From: an uncultured Oscillospiraceae bacterium
GTDB taxonomy: Bacteria > Bacillota > Clostridia > Oscillospirales > Oscillospiraceae
NCBI GenBank assembly: GCA_934646175.1
Contig: CAKUEI010000002.1
Location: forward strand, 1-44,030
Direction of reading: 5' to 3'
DNA length: 44,030 nucleotides
Positions 6,993-13,803 of this stretch are shown here, one piece after another (within the stretch, counting starts at the first letter, position 1; each line of letters starts with the position of its first letter). The notes under the pieces are model-generated. The model had not been told where the DNA came from and searched no databases. It saw only the letters and a list, made by a program, of their open reading frames with translations. A program made the translations under genes and the position numbers.

Positions 6993-7577
6993 ATGCCGTC
7001 CACTGCCCCTCTTGCCCCCTTATCTGAGGGCGATCAGGAACTTTTCCGCCGGGTCTGGCAACGGGTCATGCCCCAGCCGGACGCCGCGTCTCCCATCGTC
7101 CTCTCTCCTCCGCCGGAAAGCGCTCCTCCGAATATACCCCGTGAGGAGCTTCCCACTCCCTCTCCCGCCCCGGAGGATGCCGTTTTTTCCTCCCTCCTGC
7201 AGGAGATGGCCGCCCGGGAACAGGCCTTCGCTCGCCGGTATCAGGCCTTATCCCGCCGTCTTCGGGGGGAGGCATCCCGTTCCGCCCGCATCCTCGCCGG
7301 TCAGGCGCAGCAGAATGCCCGCCGCCTTTCCGCCGTCTATTTTCTGCTCACTGGCATCCGCTCCCTCGCGCCTTCCCCCGTTTCCCATCTCTCCCCGAGG
7401 GAAGATCCCGCCGCTCTTATCCGCCGCTCCTTTGTTGAGGCGCAGGCCGCGGAGAGCGCTTTTCGCGCCGCGTCGGAAACCTGTCCCAGTCCCTTTCTCA
7501 CCGCGCTCTTTCATGCGCTGTCCCAAAGTCATGCCGCCCACCAGCAACAGCTCATCACCCTTCTCACCCAGCTTTGA
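6993..7577 (+). CDS. Ferritin-like four-helix protein with degenerate metal site (inferred)
   Basis: This 194-residue protein begins at ATG 6993 after AAGGAGG. A Pro-rich, probably disordered linker spans about 27-62. Four helices follow at about 66-91, 92-120, 138-162 and 166-193. Their spacing, and phrases such as RRLSAVYFLLTG at the end of helix 2, resemble rubrerythrin-type ferritin-like proteins of related bacteria. In those, helices 2 and 4 carry an E-x2-H ligand pair; here helix 2 has GQAQQNAR and helix 4 has SQSHAAHQ, so the diiron ligands look lost. The assignment rests on pattern resemblance. Function unknown; possibly a structural or regulatory derivative. Confidence 0.6.
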   Translation: MPSTAPLAPLSEGDQELFRRVWQRVMPQPDAASPIVLSPPPESAPPNIPREELPTPSPAPEDAVFSSLLQEMAAREQAFARRYQALSRRLRGEASRSARILAGQAQQNARRLSAVYFLLTGIRSLAPSPVSHLSPREDPAALIRRSFVEAQAAESAFRAASETCPSPFLTALFHALSQSHAAHQQQLITLLTQL

Positions 7578-7585
7578 ACAAAAAG

Positions 7586-7615
7586 CGCCCGGAGCTTACG
7601 CTCCGGGCGTTTTTT
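7586..7615. terminator. Bidirectional terminator between convergent genes
   Basis: A 10-base-pair stem (7586-7595 with 7600-7609) has T runs on both strands. It serves the ferritin-like gene (plus) and hpf (minus). Confidence 0.9.
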
Positions 7616-7621
7616 AATTGG

Positions 7622-8173
7622 TTATTCCACATCCTCCAAAATGCCGTATCCCCCGTCGTTCCGGTGGTAAACCACGGCAAAGTGCCCTTCCCCCTCCGCA
7701 TCGCGGAAAGCGAAAAAGCTGTGTTCCAGAAGATTCATCTGCAAAATGGCCTCGTCCCGCGTCATGGGCTTCATCTGAAAATGCTTCACCCGCACCAGAT
7801 CATAGACCTCTTCCGGCTCCTCCGGCGCGAAGGACCTGGCACTCTCCTCCGCGGCCTCGGCCGTGCGTTCAAAGGCACCCTGACGTAGCCGCTTCTCCAG
7901 CCGCGTCTTATTTTTTCGGATCTGCCGCTCCAGCGTAGTCACCGCGGCGTCAATGGAGGCGAACATATCCGATGTGCTCTCCGACGCACGGAAGATCGTT
8001 CCGCCGCTGCGCACCGTCACCTCCACCCGGTTCCGGTCCTTTTCCACACTGAATGTAATGGAAGCCTCCGCGTCCGACTTGAAATAGCGCTCCAGCTTGC
8101 CTACCTTTTTCTCCGCATAGGCATGCACCGCGTCCGGAAGGACGACCTTTTTGTCTGTGAATGTGAATTTCAT
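7622..8173 (-). CDS. hpf: Ribosome hibernation-promoting factor, long form
   Basis: The protein (183 residues) binds the 30S decoding region and dimerises ribosomes into inactive 100S particles in stationary phase. The N-terminal S30AE/YfiA domain (about 1-100) is followed by a charged linker and the C-terminal dimerisation domain (about 127-183, starting EEVYDLVRVKHFQMKPM), which defines long HPF. I chose ATG 8173 because AGGAG stands 9 bases upstream and family members begin there. The coding sequence is convergent with the ferritin-like gene. An extended -10 promoter (8217-8222) lies 44 bases upstream. Confidence 0.95.
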   Translation of the reverse strand: MKFTFTDKKVVLPDAVHAYAEKKVGKLERYFKSDAEASITFSVEKDRNRVEVTVRSGGTIFRASESTSDMFASIDAAVTTLERQIRKNKTRLEKRLRQGAFERTAEAAEESARSFAPEEPEEVYDLVRVKHFQMKPMTRDEAILQMNLLEHSFFAFRDAEGEGHFAVVYHRNDGGYGILEDVE

Positions 8174-8216
8174 ATGCTTCGGCTCCTTTCTTCCCCCTCG
8201 GGGAGCTTCTAAGCAT

Positions 8217-8225
8217 ATTGTACCA
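8217..8225 (-). promoter_or_regulatory. Extended -10 promoter of hpf
   Basis: TGG-TACAAT on the minus strand is an extended -10 element. The -35 position (GTGGAT, 8245-8240) is a weak match at 17 bases. It lies within 50 bases of the end of the fumarase-type gene; no terminator separates the two, so read-through into hpf is possible. Confidence 0.55.
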
Positions 8226-8264
8226 CATTCCGCAGAAAAATCCACACATTTTTGTGAGCAATCA

Positions 8265-9107
8265 TCAAAGTGTGATGGAGGCGTGCCGTGTCACATGGCA
8301 CCCGAGGTTCACCGCGCAGGGCAGCCCCGCAATGTGGGTGGGCGCCGCCAAAATGGCCACCGCCAGCGCCGTGGTCCGCCCCCCCAGTCCCTGAGGGCCG
8401 ATGCCCAGGGCGTTGATGCGCTCTTTCATTTCGGCCTCCATGCCCGCGTAAAACGGGTCTTCGCTGGTCACGTTCACCGGCCGCAGCAGCGCCTTTTTCG
8501 CCAGCAGAGCCGCCTGCTCCGAGGTGCCGCCCAGTCCGACCCCCACCACAATGGGCGGGCAGGGATTGGCCCCCGCCGCCTTCACGCAGTCGGTCACAAA
8601 GGCCACGATGTCCTCCCGGGTGGCGGAGGGGTTGAACATGTTCAGCTTCGTCATGTTTTCGCTGCCGAAGCCCTTGGGGGCCACCGTGATCTCCAGCTCG
8701 TCCCCCTGTACCAGCTCCAGATGCAGCACCGCCGGGGTGTTGTTCCCTGTGTTCTCCCGCCGCAGCGGATCCGCCACCACCGAGCAGCGCAGGTGCCCCT
8801 CTGTGTACCCCAGGGCCACCCCTTGATTCACCGCATCGGACAACAGCCCGCCAATGATCTGTACATCCTGCCCCAACCGGCAGAACACCACCGCCATTCC
8901 GGTGTCCTGACAGATGGGCAGATTCTTCTCCGCGGCAAAGCGGAAATTCTCCTCCAGATCGCCCAGAATGGCCTTCCCCACCGGAGAGGGTTCCTGTTCC
9001 TCCGCGCCGCAAATGGCCTGCTGCAGGTCGGGGGAAAGCTGGGTGTTGGCCTGGATGCAAAGATTCCGCACGGTGGAAACGATTTGGGCGTAATGGATCT
9101 CTTTCAT
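8265..9107 (-). CDS. Class I fumarate hydratase / tartrate dehydratase alpha subunit, no beta partner alongside
   Basis: This 280-residue protein matches the N-terminal (alpha) half of iron-sulfur class I fumarases and the TtdA family. Three cysteines expected to hold the [4Fe-4S] cluster are present: Cys66 (PICQDTG), Cys183 (NPCPP) and Cys270 (GCHVTRH). The C-terminus looks complete. Two-subunit enzymes of this kind need a beta subunit, normally encoded next door; here the downstream gene is hpf. Its start overlaps the stop of the upstream amidohydrolase gene by 4 bases (ATGA), implying translational coupling. The substrate could be fumarate/malate or another hydroxy acid. Confidence 0.88.
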   Translation of the reverse strand: MKEIHYAQIVSTVRNLCIQANTQLSPDLQQAICGAEEQEPSPVGKAILGDLEENFRFAAEKNLPICQDTGMAVVFCRLGQDVQIIGGLLSDAVNQGVALGYTEGHLRCSVVADPLRRENTGNNTPAVLHLELVQGDELEITVAPKGFGSENMTKLNMFNPSATREDIVAFVTDCVKAAGANPCPPIVVGVGLGGTSEQAALLAKKALLRPVNVTSEDPFYAGMEAEMKERINALGIGPQGLGGRTTALAVAILAAPTHIAGLPCAVNLGCHVTRHASITL

Positions 9108-10273
9108 TTCTTTTCCCCTCCTGCGGCCGCTTTTCCGTTGATGAACACCAGTTCCACCCGGCTCATGAAGTCCAGCGGGAACCCGTCGGTCACCACAAGG
9201 TCCGCATCCTTCCCGGCGGTCAGAGTACCCACCCGGTCGCCGATCCCGGCGATCTCCGCGGCATATTTCGTAATGGCCTTCAATGCCTCGTCTGCAGGCA
9301 GCCCCGCTTTCACCGCCATGGCCGCGCACAGGGGGAGGTACTGCTCCGGCGTTTCCGGGTGGTCGGTGCAGATGGCCACCTGCACCCCCGCCTCAAACAG
9401 CTTCTTTGGCAACTCCTGGGTCATTCCGGCAAGCTCGGGCTTGGACCGGTCGCCGATACACGGCCCGGTAATCACCCGTGCCCCCTCCTTGCCCAGATAT
9501 TCTGCGATCTCGTGTCCCTGGGTGCCGTGGACGATGACATAGTCCAGTCGAAATTCCTTTGCAATGCGCACCGCCGTGGCAATGTCGTCCGTCCGGTGGG
9601 CGTGGAAATGGGCGGGCAGCCTGCCTTCCACCACTGGCACCAGTGCCTCCAGCTTGGCGTCAAATTCCGGTGTTTCCGCATCCTCATCCTCTTCGGCCGC
9701 TTTTTTCTTGTCCCGGTATTCCAGTGCCTTGCACAGGTTTTCCCGGATGATGGCCGCCGTTCCCATGCGGGTGATGGGGGTCTCGTGCCGCTCGTTGTAG
9801 CAGCTCTTGGGATTTTCCCCCAGCGCGAACTTCATGGCCGCCGGGCTTTTCAACACCATCTCGTCCGCCACGCATCCTGCGGTCTTGATGGCGATGAACT
9901 GCCCCGCAATGGGGTTGGCGCTGCCCGGCCCAGTCAGCACGGTGGTCACGCCGCCCTCCCGCGCCTCGCGGAAGCACAGGTCCAGCGGATTCACCCCGTC
10001 AATGGCCCGCAGCTGAGGAGTGCAAGGGTCGGTGGACTCGTTGCAGTCGTCCGCCTCAAACCCGAGGGAGTCCCCCAAAAGGCCCAGATGACTGTGTGCA
10101 TCCACAAATCCGGGGCACACGTGCTTGCCCTGAAGGTCCAGCACCTCGCCTTTCCCCACAGGGCAGTCTTCCATGGCGCCGATGGCCGCAATGCGCCCTT
10201 CTTCTATGTCCAGAAACCCGTCCGGGATGTCGGGAGCATCCAGCGGGTGCAGATATCCGTGAATCAACCGCAT
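9104..10273 (-). CDS. Amidohydrolase-superfamily metal-dependent hydrolase
   Basis: The 389-residue protein has an N-terminal beta-sandwich strand set (GRIAAIG), then the metal motif VDAHSHLG with His60 and His62. Further barrel histidines lie in PAHFHAHR, VHGTQGHE and the late Asp motif CTDHPETP. The C-terminal sandwich ends in GKDADLVVTDG. This arrangement resembles the imidazolonepropionase/dipeptidase-like uncharacterised branch. A Lys/Glu-rich insert (DKKKAAEEDEDAE) lies near the middle. The start ATG follows AAAGGCGG. The coupled fumarase-like gene suggests a shared catabolic step, but no substrate can be assigned. Confidence 0.85.
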   Translation of the reverse strand: MRLIHGYLHPLDAPDIPDGFLDIEEGRIAAIGAMEDCPVGKGEVLDLQGKHVCPGFVDAHSHLGLLGDSLGFEADDCNESTDPCTPQLRAIDGVNPLDLCFREAREGGVTTVLTGPGSANPIAGQFIAIKTAGCVADEMVLKSPAAMKFALGENPKSCYNERHETPITRMGTAAIIRENLCKALEYRDKKKAAEEDEDAETPEFDAKLEALVPVVEGRLPAHFHAHRTDDIATAVRIAKEFRLDYVIVHGTQGHEIAEYLGKEGARVITGPCIGDRSKPELAGMTQELPKKLFEAGVQVAICTDHPETPEQYLPLCAAMAVKAGLPADEALKAITKYAAEIAGIGDRVGTLTAGKDADLVVTDGFPLDFMSRVELVFINGKAAAGGEKK

Positions 10274-10306
10274 GTTTCTTCCGCCTTTCTTTTTCAGATT
10301 CAGAGG

Positions 10307-10338
10307 AAAAGAGCGCGCAGCTCTTTCGCTGCGCGCTC
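10307..10338 (-). terminator. Terminator after yabR
   Basis: An 11-base-pair stem (10311-10321 with 10328-10338) is followed on the minus strand by TTTTCC, 10 bases past the yabR stop. It separates the sporulation cluster from the amidohydrolase gene. Confidence 0.85.
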
Positions 10339-10348
10339 CGATGTAAGC

Positions 10349-10840
10349 TTACCGGCGGCCGCCGCCTCTGCGCGAGCTGCCTTTCTTCTCCATGTACTTC
10401 AGCTCCGACAGCTTGCTGTCGGAAGCCTGCATAAACTGCTTCAGCTTGTCCTCAAAGCTGGCTGGCTCCTTCGGCGCGGACGCCCGGGGCCCGCCCGCAC
10501 TTCTCGGTCCGCCGGACGGTCTCTGGCCGCCGTTCATGGGCCGCCCGCCGCCCTGACCGCCATTGCGGCGGAATCCGCCCTGGCCGCCTGCGGGACGGGG
10601 AGGCGGATCCTGCGCCTTTTTGATCGACAGGTTGATCCGCCCCGTGTCATCAATGCCGATGACCTTTACCGTGACCTCTTGCCCTTCTTTCAGATAGTCA
10701 GATACTTCATTGACATAGGAATAGGTGATCTCCGAAATGTGGACCAGGCCGGACTTCCCACCCGGCAGCAACACAAAGGCCCCAAATTTCGTAATGCCCG
10801 TGACCTTTCCCTGTACGATAGAACCAACAGCCAACTCCAT
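10349..10840 (-). CDS. yabR: S1-domain RNA-binding protein, YabR-like
   Basis: A single S1/OB-fold domain at the N-terminus (VGSIVQGKVTGITKFGAFV through GRINLSIKKAQ, about residues 4-77) is followed by a low-complexity Gly/Arg/Pro tail with repeats of GGQ/GGP and a basic end (SSRRGGGRR). Relatives begin MELxVGSIV, so I prefer ATG 10840 (163 residues). A TTG at 10867 is an alternative, because the AAGGGGG motif is rather far (14 bases) from the ATG. It follows divIC as in Bacillus yabP-yabQ-divIC-yabR. It is likely to bind RNA or ribosomes; its precise role is unknown. Confidence 0.87.
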   Translation of the reverse strand: MELAVGSIVQGKVTGITKFGAFVLLPGGKSGLVHISEITYSYVNEVSDYLKEGQEVTVKVIGIDDTGRINLSIKKAQDPPPRPAGGQGGFRRNGGQGGGRPMNGGQRPSGGPRSAGGPRASAPKEPASFEDKLKQFMQASDSKLSELKYMEKKGSSRRGGGRR

Positions 10841-10896
10841 AAAAGCAGTTATATCCCCCTTGCTCAAATTGAACCTACTTCAAGACAAAATCCGCT

Positions 10897-11172
10897 TTAC
10901 TCTGCGGCATCCACGAAGATCTTCTCTCCCGGCTCCACATAGCCCTTGCTCCGTGCCACGGACCTGATCACGTCAGGGTCGCCGCTGTTCTGCACGGCGT
11001 CGGAAAGCTCGGCGTTTTTCTGGGTTTGCTGGGCCACCTGTTGGCTTAGACCGGTCACTTCGTCCTGCGCCGCCTGCAGCTTTCCCCGCATTCCCAGCAG
11101 GGTCGTCGCCGTGGCGATCAGTAGCACCAGCACCACGATCTTGGTCAGGAATCCGGCTTTTTTCAGCTTCAC
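10897..11172 (-). CDS. divIC: Septum formation initiator, DivIC/FtsB family
   Basis: This 91-residue bitopic protein has a short basic N-terminus, one membrane helix (about 8-26, IVVLVLLIATATTLLGM), a coiled coil (about 28-60) and the family's C-terminal GDPDVIRSVARSKGYVEPGEKIFV segment. It acts with FtsL/DivIB at the division septum. The start is GTG 11172, 8 bases after AAGGAGG; a GTG at 11193 would place that ribosome site inside the gene. The first 200 bases lie within the 3' part of the yabQ frame. An extended -10 element (TGG-TATAAA, 11254-11246) sits upstream inside yabQ. Confidence 0.9.
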   Translation of the reverse strand: MKLKKAGFLTKIVVLVLLIATATTLLGMRGKLQAAQDEVTGLSQQVAQQTQKNAELSDAVQNSGDPDVIRSVARSKGYVEPGEKIFVDAAE

Positions 11173-11665
11173 GGGAACGCCCTCCTTCCGCACGCGCCGT
11201 CCTTTTGGGCTGCGCAGCTTCTGCCTTTTCTGTAATCTGTTTTATTTTATACCATTTCTGGTGAGAAGGAAAGGTGTTTCCCAGAATTTTTTTAAATTTT
11301 TTTGTCAACAACCACGCCTTTTTCAGGGGAAAAACCGCAATGGCGCAGATTTTTGCCGCCCCCCGGGCCGTCATTTCCCAAAAGGCCCGCACCAAGCGGC
11401 TCAGCGTGAGGAAATATACCGTGCCGCCCAGCAGCATGGCGAGGGCCGTAAAAATGCGCACCTCGCCGCCTGTGGCGTGTTGGGACCAGAGAAACAGCGC
11501 CGCGGCCGCCCCAGCCCAGAATCCGCCGTCCAGTATTCCCGTCACGCCGCCGTTTCGGATCCTTGCCCGCAGCATGTGCAGAAAGTCATAAATCACGCCC
11601 GCCCCGCCGCCGATCAGGAGCGCGCCACAGGCCGCCATCAGCTGCTCTTCGATGGAAATGCCCAT
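10973..11665 (-). CDS. yabQ: Spore cortex biosynthesis protein YabQ, with C-terminal extension overlapping divIC
   Basis: The N-terminal part (about residues 1-130) is a YabQ-type membrane protein: MGISIEEQLMAACGALLIG, then GVIYDFLHMLRA and further hydrophobic segments (WAGAAAALFLW; MLLGGTVYFLTL). In Bacillus YabQ is needed for the spore cortex. The frame does not stop at the end of the recognisable domain. It runs through an AT-rich stretch with a promoter-like element and 200 bases into divIC in another frame, giving a hydrophilic Arg/Gly-rich tail that looks like an overlap by-product. The start ATG 11665 lies 7 bases after the yabP stop with only a weak ribosome site, so coupling to yabP is likely. 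Confidence 0.82.
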   Translation of the reverse strand: MGISIEEQLMAACGALLIGGGAGVIYDFLHMLRARIRNGGVTGILDGGFWAGAAAALFLWSQHATGGEVRIFTALAMLLGGTVYFLTLSRLVRAFWEMTARGAAKICAIAVFPLKKAWLLTKKFKKILGNTFPSHQKWYKIKQITEKAEAAQPKRTARAEGGRSREAEKSRIPDQDRGAGATDRHGDDPAGNAGKAAGGAGRSDRSKPTGGPANPEKRRAFRRRAEQRRP

Positions 11666-11672
11666 AGTGTTC

Positions 11673-11960
11673 TTACCGGAACCACCGGCGGAACAGTCCG
11701 CCGCCGCTTTCCCCGTCGGACTCATAGCTTAGGGAGTCAATGCTCCCCTCTACGCTCACGCCGCCTCCGTCCAGGCTCAGCTTTTCAATGTGCATCCCTT
11801 CACCCCGCACTACCAGCGTCCCCTTCGCCGTTTCCATGACGATGCTGTTCTCGTCAAAGCTCTCCACCTCCACCACGCCGGAGATGGAGAGTTTTTCCCG
11901 GTCATTCAGGGTCACCTGATGGGGCACGGAGTCAAATTCCCGCTCGTCATATGCCGCCAT
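11673..11960 (-). CDS. yabP: Sporulation protein YabP
   Basis: The 95-residue YabP family protein has the core HQVTLNDREKLSISGVVEVESFDE followed by a beta-strand pattern (TAKGTLVVRGEGMHIEKLSLDGG) and a short basic end. YabP is made in the mother cell under sigma-E in Bacillus and works with YabQ. The start ATG 11960 follows GGCGGGACGGG. A TATACAT element at 11997-11991 with GCATAAG at 12020-12014 upstream is a weak sigma-E-like candidate. It leads the cluster yabP-yabQ-divIC-yabR. Confidence 0.92.
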   Translation of the reverse strand: MAAYDEREFDSVPHQVTLNDREKLSISGVVEVESFDENSIVMETAKGTLVVRGEGMHIEKLSLDGGGVSVEGSIDSLSYESDGESGGGLFRRWFR

Positions 11961-12014
11961 ATCCCGTCCCGCCTTTCCGTCATTTGTCCCATGTATACGG
12001 AACGGGCGGCCTTC

Positions 12015-12551
12015 TTATGCCCGGCGAACGGCTTTTCTCAGGGGCCGCGCCAACAGCACCGTCACGATGATCTTGGCAAAGTCCCCGGGCAGATAGATAA
12101 TCATGTAGCTCCACAAAAGGCTCTTCATGGCCTTCCCCAGGCCCATGTAAACGTTCAGGATCAGGTACATGTACGGCATCCCCACCAGATAGAGCACACC
12201 CAGCCCCGCCGTGCAGGCAAGGAAAACGCGCACCGGCTTCTTCCCGTCGCCGCACAGAAGGCCAATCACCGCCGCCGCTGGGATCAGCCCCAGCAGGAAC
12301 CCGAAGGACGGCTCGAAGAGATAGCCCACGCCGCCGCCCTTAGTGAAAATGGGAAGACCCACCAGCCCCAGCAGTACATACACCGCCTGAGAGATGGCCC
12401 CCCACTTTGCCCCCAACAGCACCCCAGCCATGGCCGTAAAGAAAAACTGCAGCGTAATGGCCATGCCGCCCACGGGAATTTTCAAAAATGCGCCGATCGC
12501 CGTCAGCGCCGCAAACAGCGCCGCCAGCACCAGTCCTTTGGTCTTGTTCAT
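12015..12551 (-). CDS. bioY: Biotin transporter S component BioY
   Basis: The 178-residue, six-helix membrane protein is the substrate-binding S component of an ECF-type biotin importer. The family signature KIPVGGMAITLQFFF and the later GPxG-type loop region (GGGVGYLFEPSFGFLLG) are clear. ATG 12551 is chosen because GGAG lies 8 bases upstream; the longer frame would include the operator region. It diverges from birA across two BirA-type operators, and its -35 element lies inside one of them, so biotin-dependent repression is expected. No ECF ATPase or T component is encoded here, so it likely uses shared energising subunits or acts alone. Confidence 0.95.
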   Translation of the reverse strand: MNKTKGLVLAALFAALTAIGAFLKIPVGGMAITLQFFFTAMAGVLLGAKWGAISQAVYVLLGLVGLPIFTKGGGVGYLFEPSFGFLLGLIPAAAVIGLLCGDGKKPVRVFLACTAGLGVLYLVGMPYMYLILNVYMGLGKAMKSLLWSYMIIYLPGDFAKIIVTVLLARPLRKAVRRA

Positions 12552-12564
12552 TGTCCTCGCTCCA

Positions 12565-12597
12565 ATCGTAAACCATTTTCCAATATGGGTTGACGAT
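12565..12597. promoter_or_regulatory. BirA-type operator 1
   Basis: ATCGTAAACC (12565-12574) and GGTTGACGAT (12588-12597) form a 9-of-10 inverted repeat with a 13-base centre. It matches the biotin repressor pattern (TTGTAAAC spaced from GTTTACAA). It covers the expected bioY transcription start. Confidence 0.75.
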
Positions 12598-12626
12598 AGA
12601 ATAGCAGACTTTCCCCGCATTGTAAA
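12598..12626 (-). promoter_or_regulatory. bioY promoter
   Basis: On the minus strand TTTACA (12626-12621) and TATTCT (12603-12598) are 17 bases apart. The -35 lies within the left arm of operator 2. Confidence 0.75.
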
Positions 12627-12651
12627 CCGTTTCTTTCTTTTTCGTTGACTA
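12620..12651. promoter_or_regulatory. BirA-type operator 2
   Basis: TTGTAAAC (12620-12627) and GTTGACTA (12644-12651) are inverted half-sites, 6 of 8 matching, with a 16-base centre. The left arm covers the bioY -35 and the right arm covers the birA -35, so one dimer pair could control both genes. Confidence 0.72.
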
Positions 12652-12673
12652 TTCTAAAGAAGTTCCGTATACT
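12645..12673 (+). promoter_or_regulatory. birA promoter
   Basis: TTGACT (12645-12650) and TATACT (12668-12673) have a 17-base spacer. The -35 overlaps the right arm of operator 2. Confidence 0.78.
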
Positions 12674-12705
12674 GTTCCAAAAAGCGTCAGAAAGGACGAA
12701 TGCAA

Positions 12706-13701
12706 ATGCTGCGTGACCAGATTCTCGCCCTCCTCCGCGCTCAGGAGGGTTCCTATTGCTCCGGGGAGGAGATGAGCGCCCGCTTCGGTGTCTCCCGTAC
12801 CGCCGTCTGGAAGGCAGTCTCCTCACTCCGGCTGGAGGGGTACGCCATCTCCTCCGCCCCCCATCGGGGCTACCGGCTGGACTCCGCTCCCGATTGTCTG
12901 GACCCCGCGGCCATCTCCGCTCTGCTGCCGGAGGGCAGTGTCATGGGAAGCCGCCTCTTCTGCCTTCAGGAGGTGGACTCCACCAACAATGAGTGCAAGC
13001 GTCTGGCCGCCGGCGGCATGCCGGAGGGGACTGTGGTCCTGGCGGACCTTCAGACCGGCGGCCGGGGCCGCAGAGGCCGCAGTTTCCTCTCTCCCGCCGG
13101 GGCTGGTCTGTACCTTTCCGCCCTGCTCCGCCCGCCCGTGCCCCCCATGGAGGCAGTCAATCTCACAGCATGGGTGGCCGTGGCTGTCTGCAATGCGGTG
13201 GAAGCGGTCTGCTCCTTCCGCCCCTCCATCAAATGGCCCAACGACATTCTGGCAAACGGGAAAAAGCTCTGCGGTATTCTGACCGAAATGGGCGTAGAGG
13301 GCGAGACCGGTGCCCTGGACCACGTGGTGATCGGCATCGGCATCAACCTCCGCTCCGTTATGCTCCAGATGGACCCCACCCTTGTCGATAAAGCCATCTC
13401 GCTGGAGGATATCCTCGGTACCGCCCCCCGGCGGGATACGCTGGCCGCCGCCGTCATCGCCCAGCTGGAGCAGCTCCGTCTCTCCTTCCCCACCAAAAAG
13501 GAGGAATACCTGAACGCCTACCGTCAGAATTGCGTCACCTTGGGGAAAGAGGTATCCGTCCTCCGCCCAGGCGACCCTCCCCGCACCGGCCGCGCCCTTT
13601 CTGTGGACGATCAGTTCCGTCTTCTGGTGAACTTCGGCTCCGGCCCCCAGCCGGTGGACGCCGGAGAGGTTTCCGTCCGCGGACTTCTGGGCTATGTTTG
13701 A
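12706..13701 (+). CDS. birA: Bifunctional biotin-[acetyl-CoA-carboxylase] ligase / biotin operon repressor
   Basis: BirA makes biotinyl-AMP and biotinylates carboxylase carrier proteins. The N-terminal winged helix (about residues 1-60, RFGVSRTAVWKAVSSLRLEG) marks the group that also represses biotin genes. The catalytic domain shows the biotin-binding loop TGGRGRRGRSF and the KWPNDI motif, then an SH3-like C-terminal domain. Full length is about 331 residues. ATG 12706 lies 9 bases from AAAGGA; the ATG at 12700 is only 3 bases away, so I prefer the second. It diverges from bioY, with two operators between. Confidence 0.95.
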   Translation: MLRDQILALLRAQEGSYCSGEEMSARFGVSRTAVWKAVSSLRLEGYAISSAPHRGYRLDSAPDCLDPAAISALLPEGSVMGSRLFCLQEVDSTNNECKRLAAGGMPEGTVVLADLQTGGRGRRGRSFLSPAGAGLYLSALLRPPVPPMEAVNLTAWVAVAVCNAVEAVCSFRPSIKWPNDILANGKKLCGILTEMGVEGETGALDHVVIGIGINLRSVMLQMDPTLVDKAISLEDILGTAPRRDTLAAAVIAQLEQLRLSFPTKKEEYLNAYRQNCVTLGKEVSVLRPGDPPRTGRALSVDDQFRLLVNFGSGPQPVDAGEVSVRGLLGYV

Positions 13702-13706
13702 CTTTG

Positions 13707-13758
13707 TGTCTTGACACCTGTCAATTTCGTAGTATAATGCACTTCAGATGTCAAGACA
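13707..13758 (+). promoter_or_regulatory. Promoter flanked by a pair of TGTC-NN-GACA operators (NiaR-like)
   Basis: TTGACA (13711-13716) and TATAAT (13733-13738) with a 16-base spacer form a strong promoter. TGTCTTGACACCT (13707-13719) overlaps the -35, and TGTCAAGACACCT (13749-13761) lies just after the transcription start. The two sites match at 11 of 13 positions and each has a palindromic TGTC/GACA core. Such sites resemble those I associate with the niacin repressor NiaR of Firmicutes. A short hairpin (CGGGA/TCCCG, about 13762-13775) follows in the leader. Confidence 0.68.
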
Positions 13759-13803
13759 CCTCGGGACTCGTCCCGGGGTGCAAACTACAATGGAGTGTGT
13801 CTC

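Noticed and set aside
8174..8264. A raiA-type structured RNA before hpf
   Set aside because: The gap to the upstream gene is about 90 bases, too short, and no such fold is apparent.
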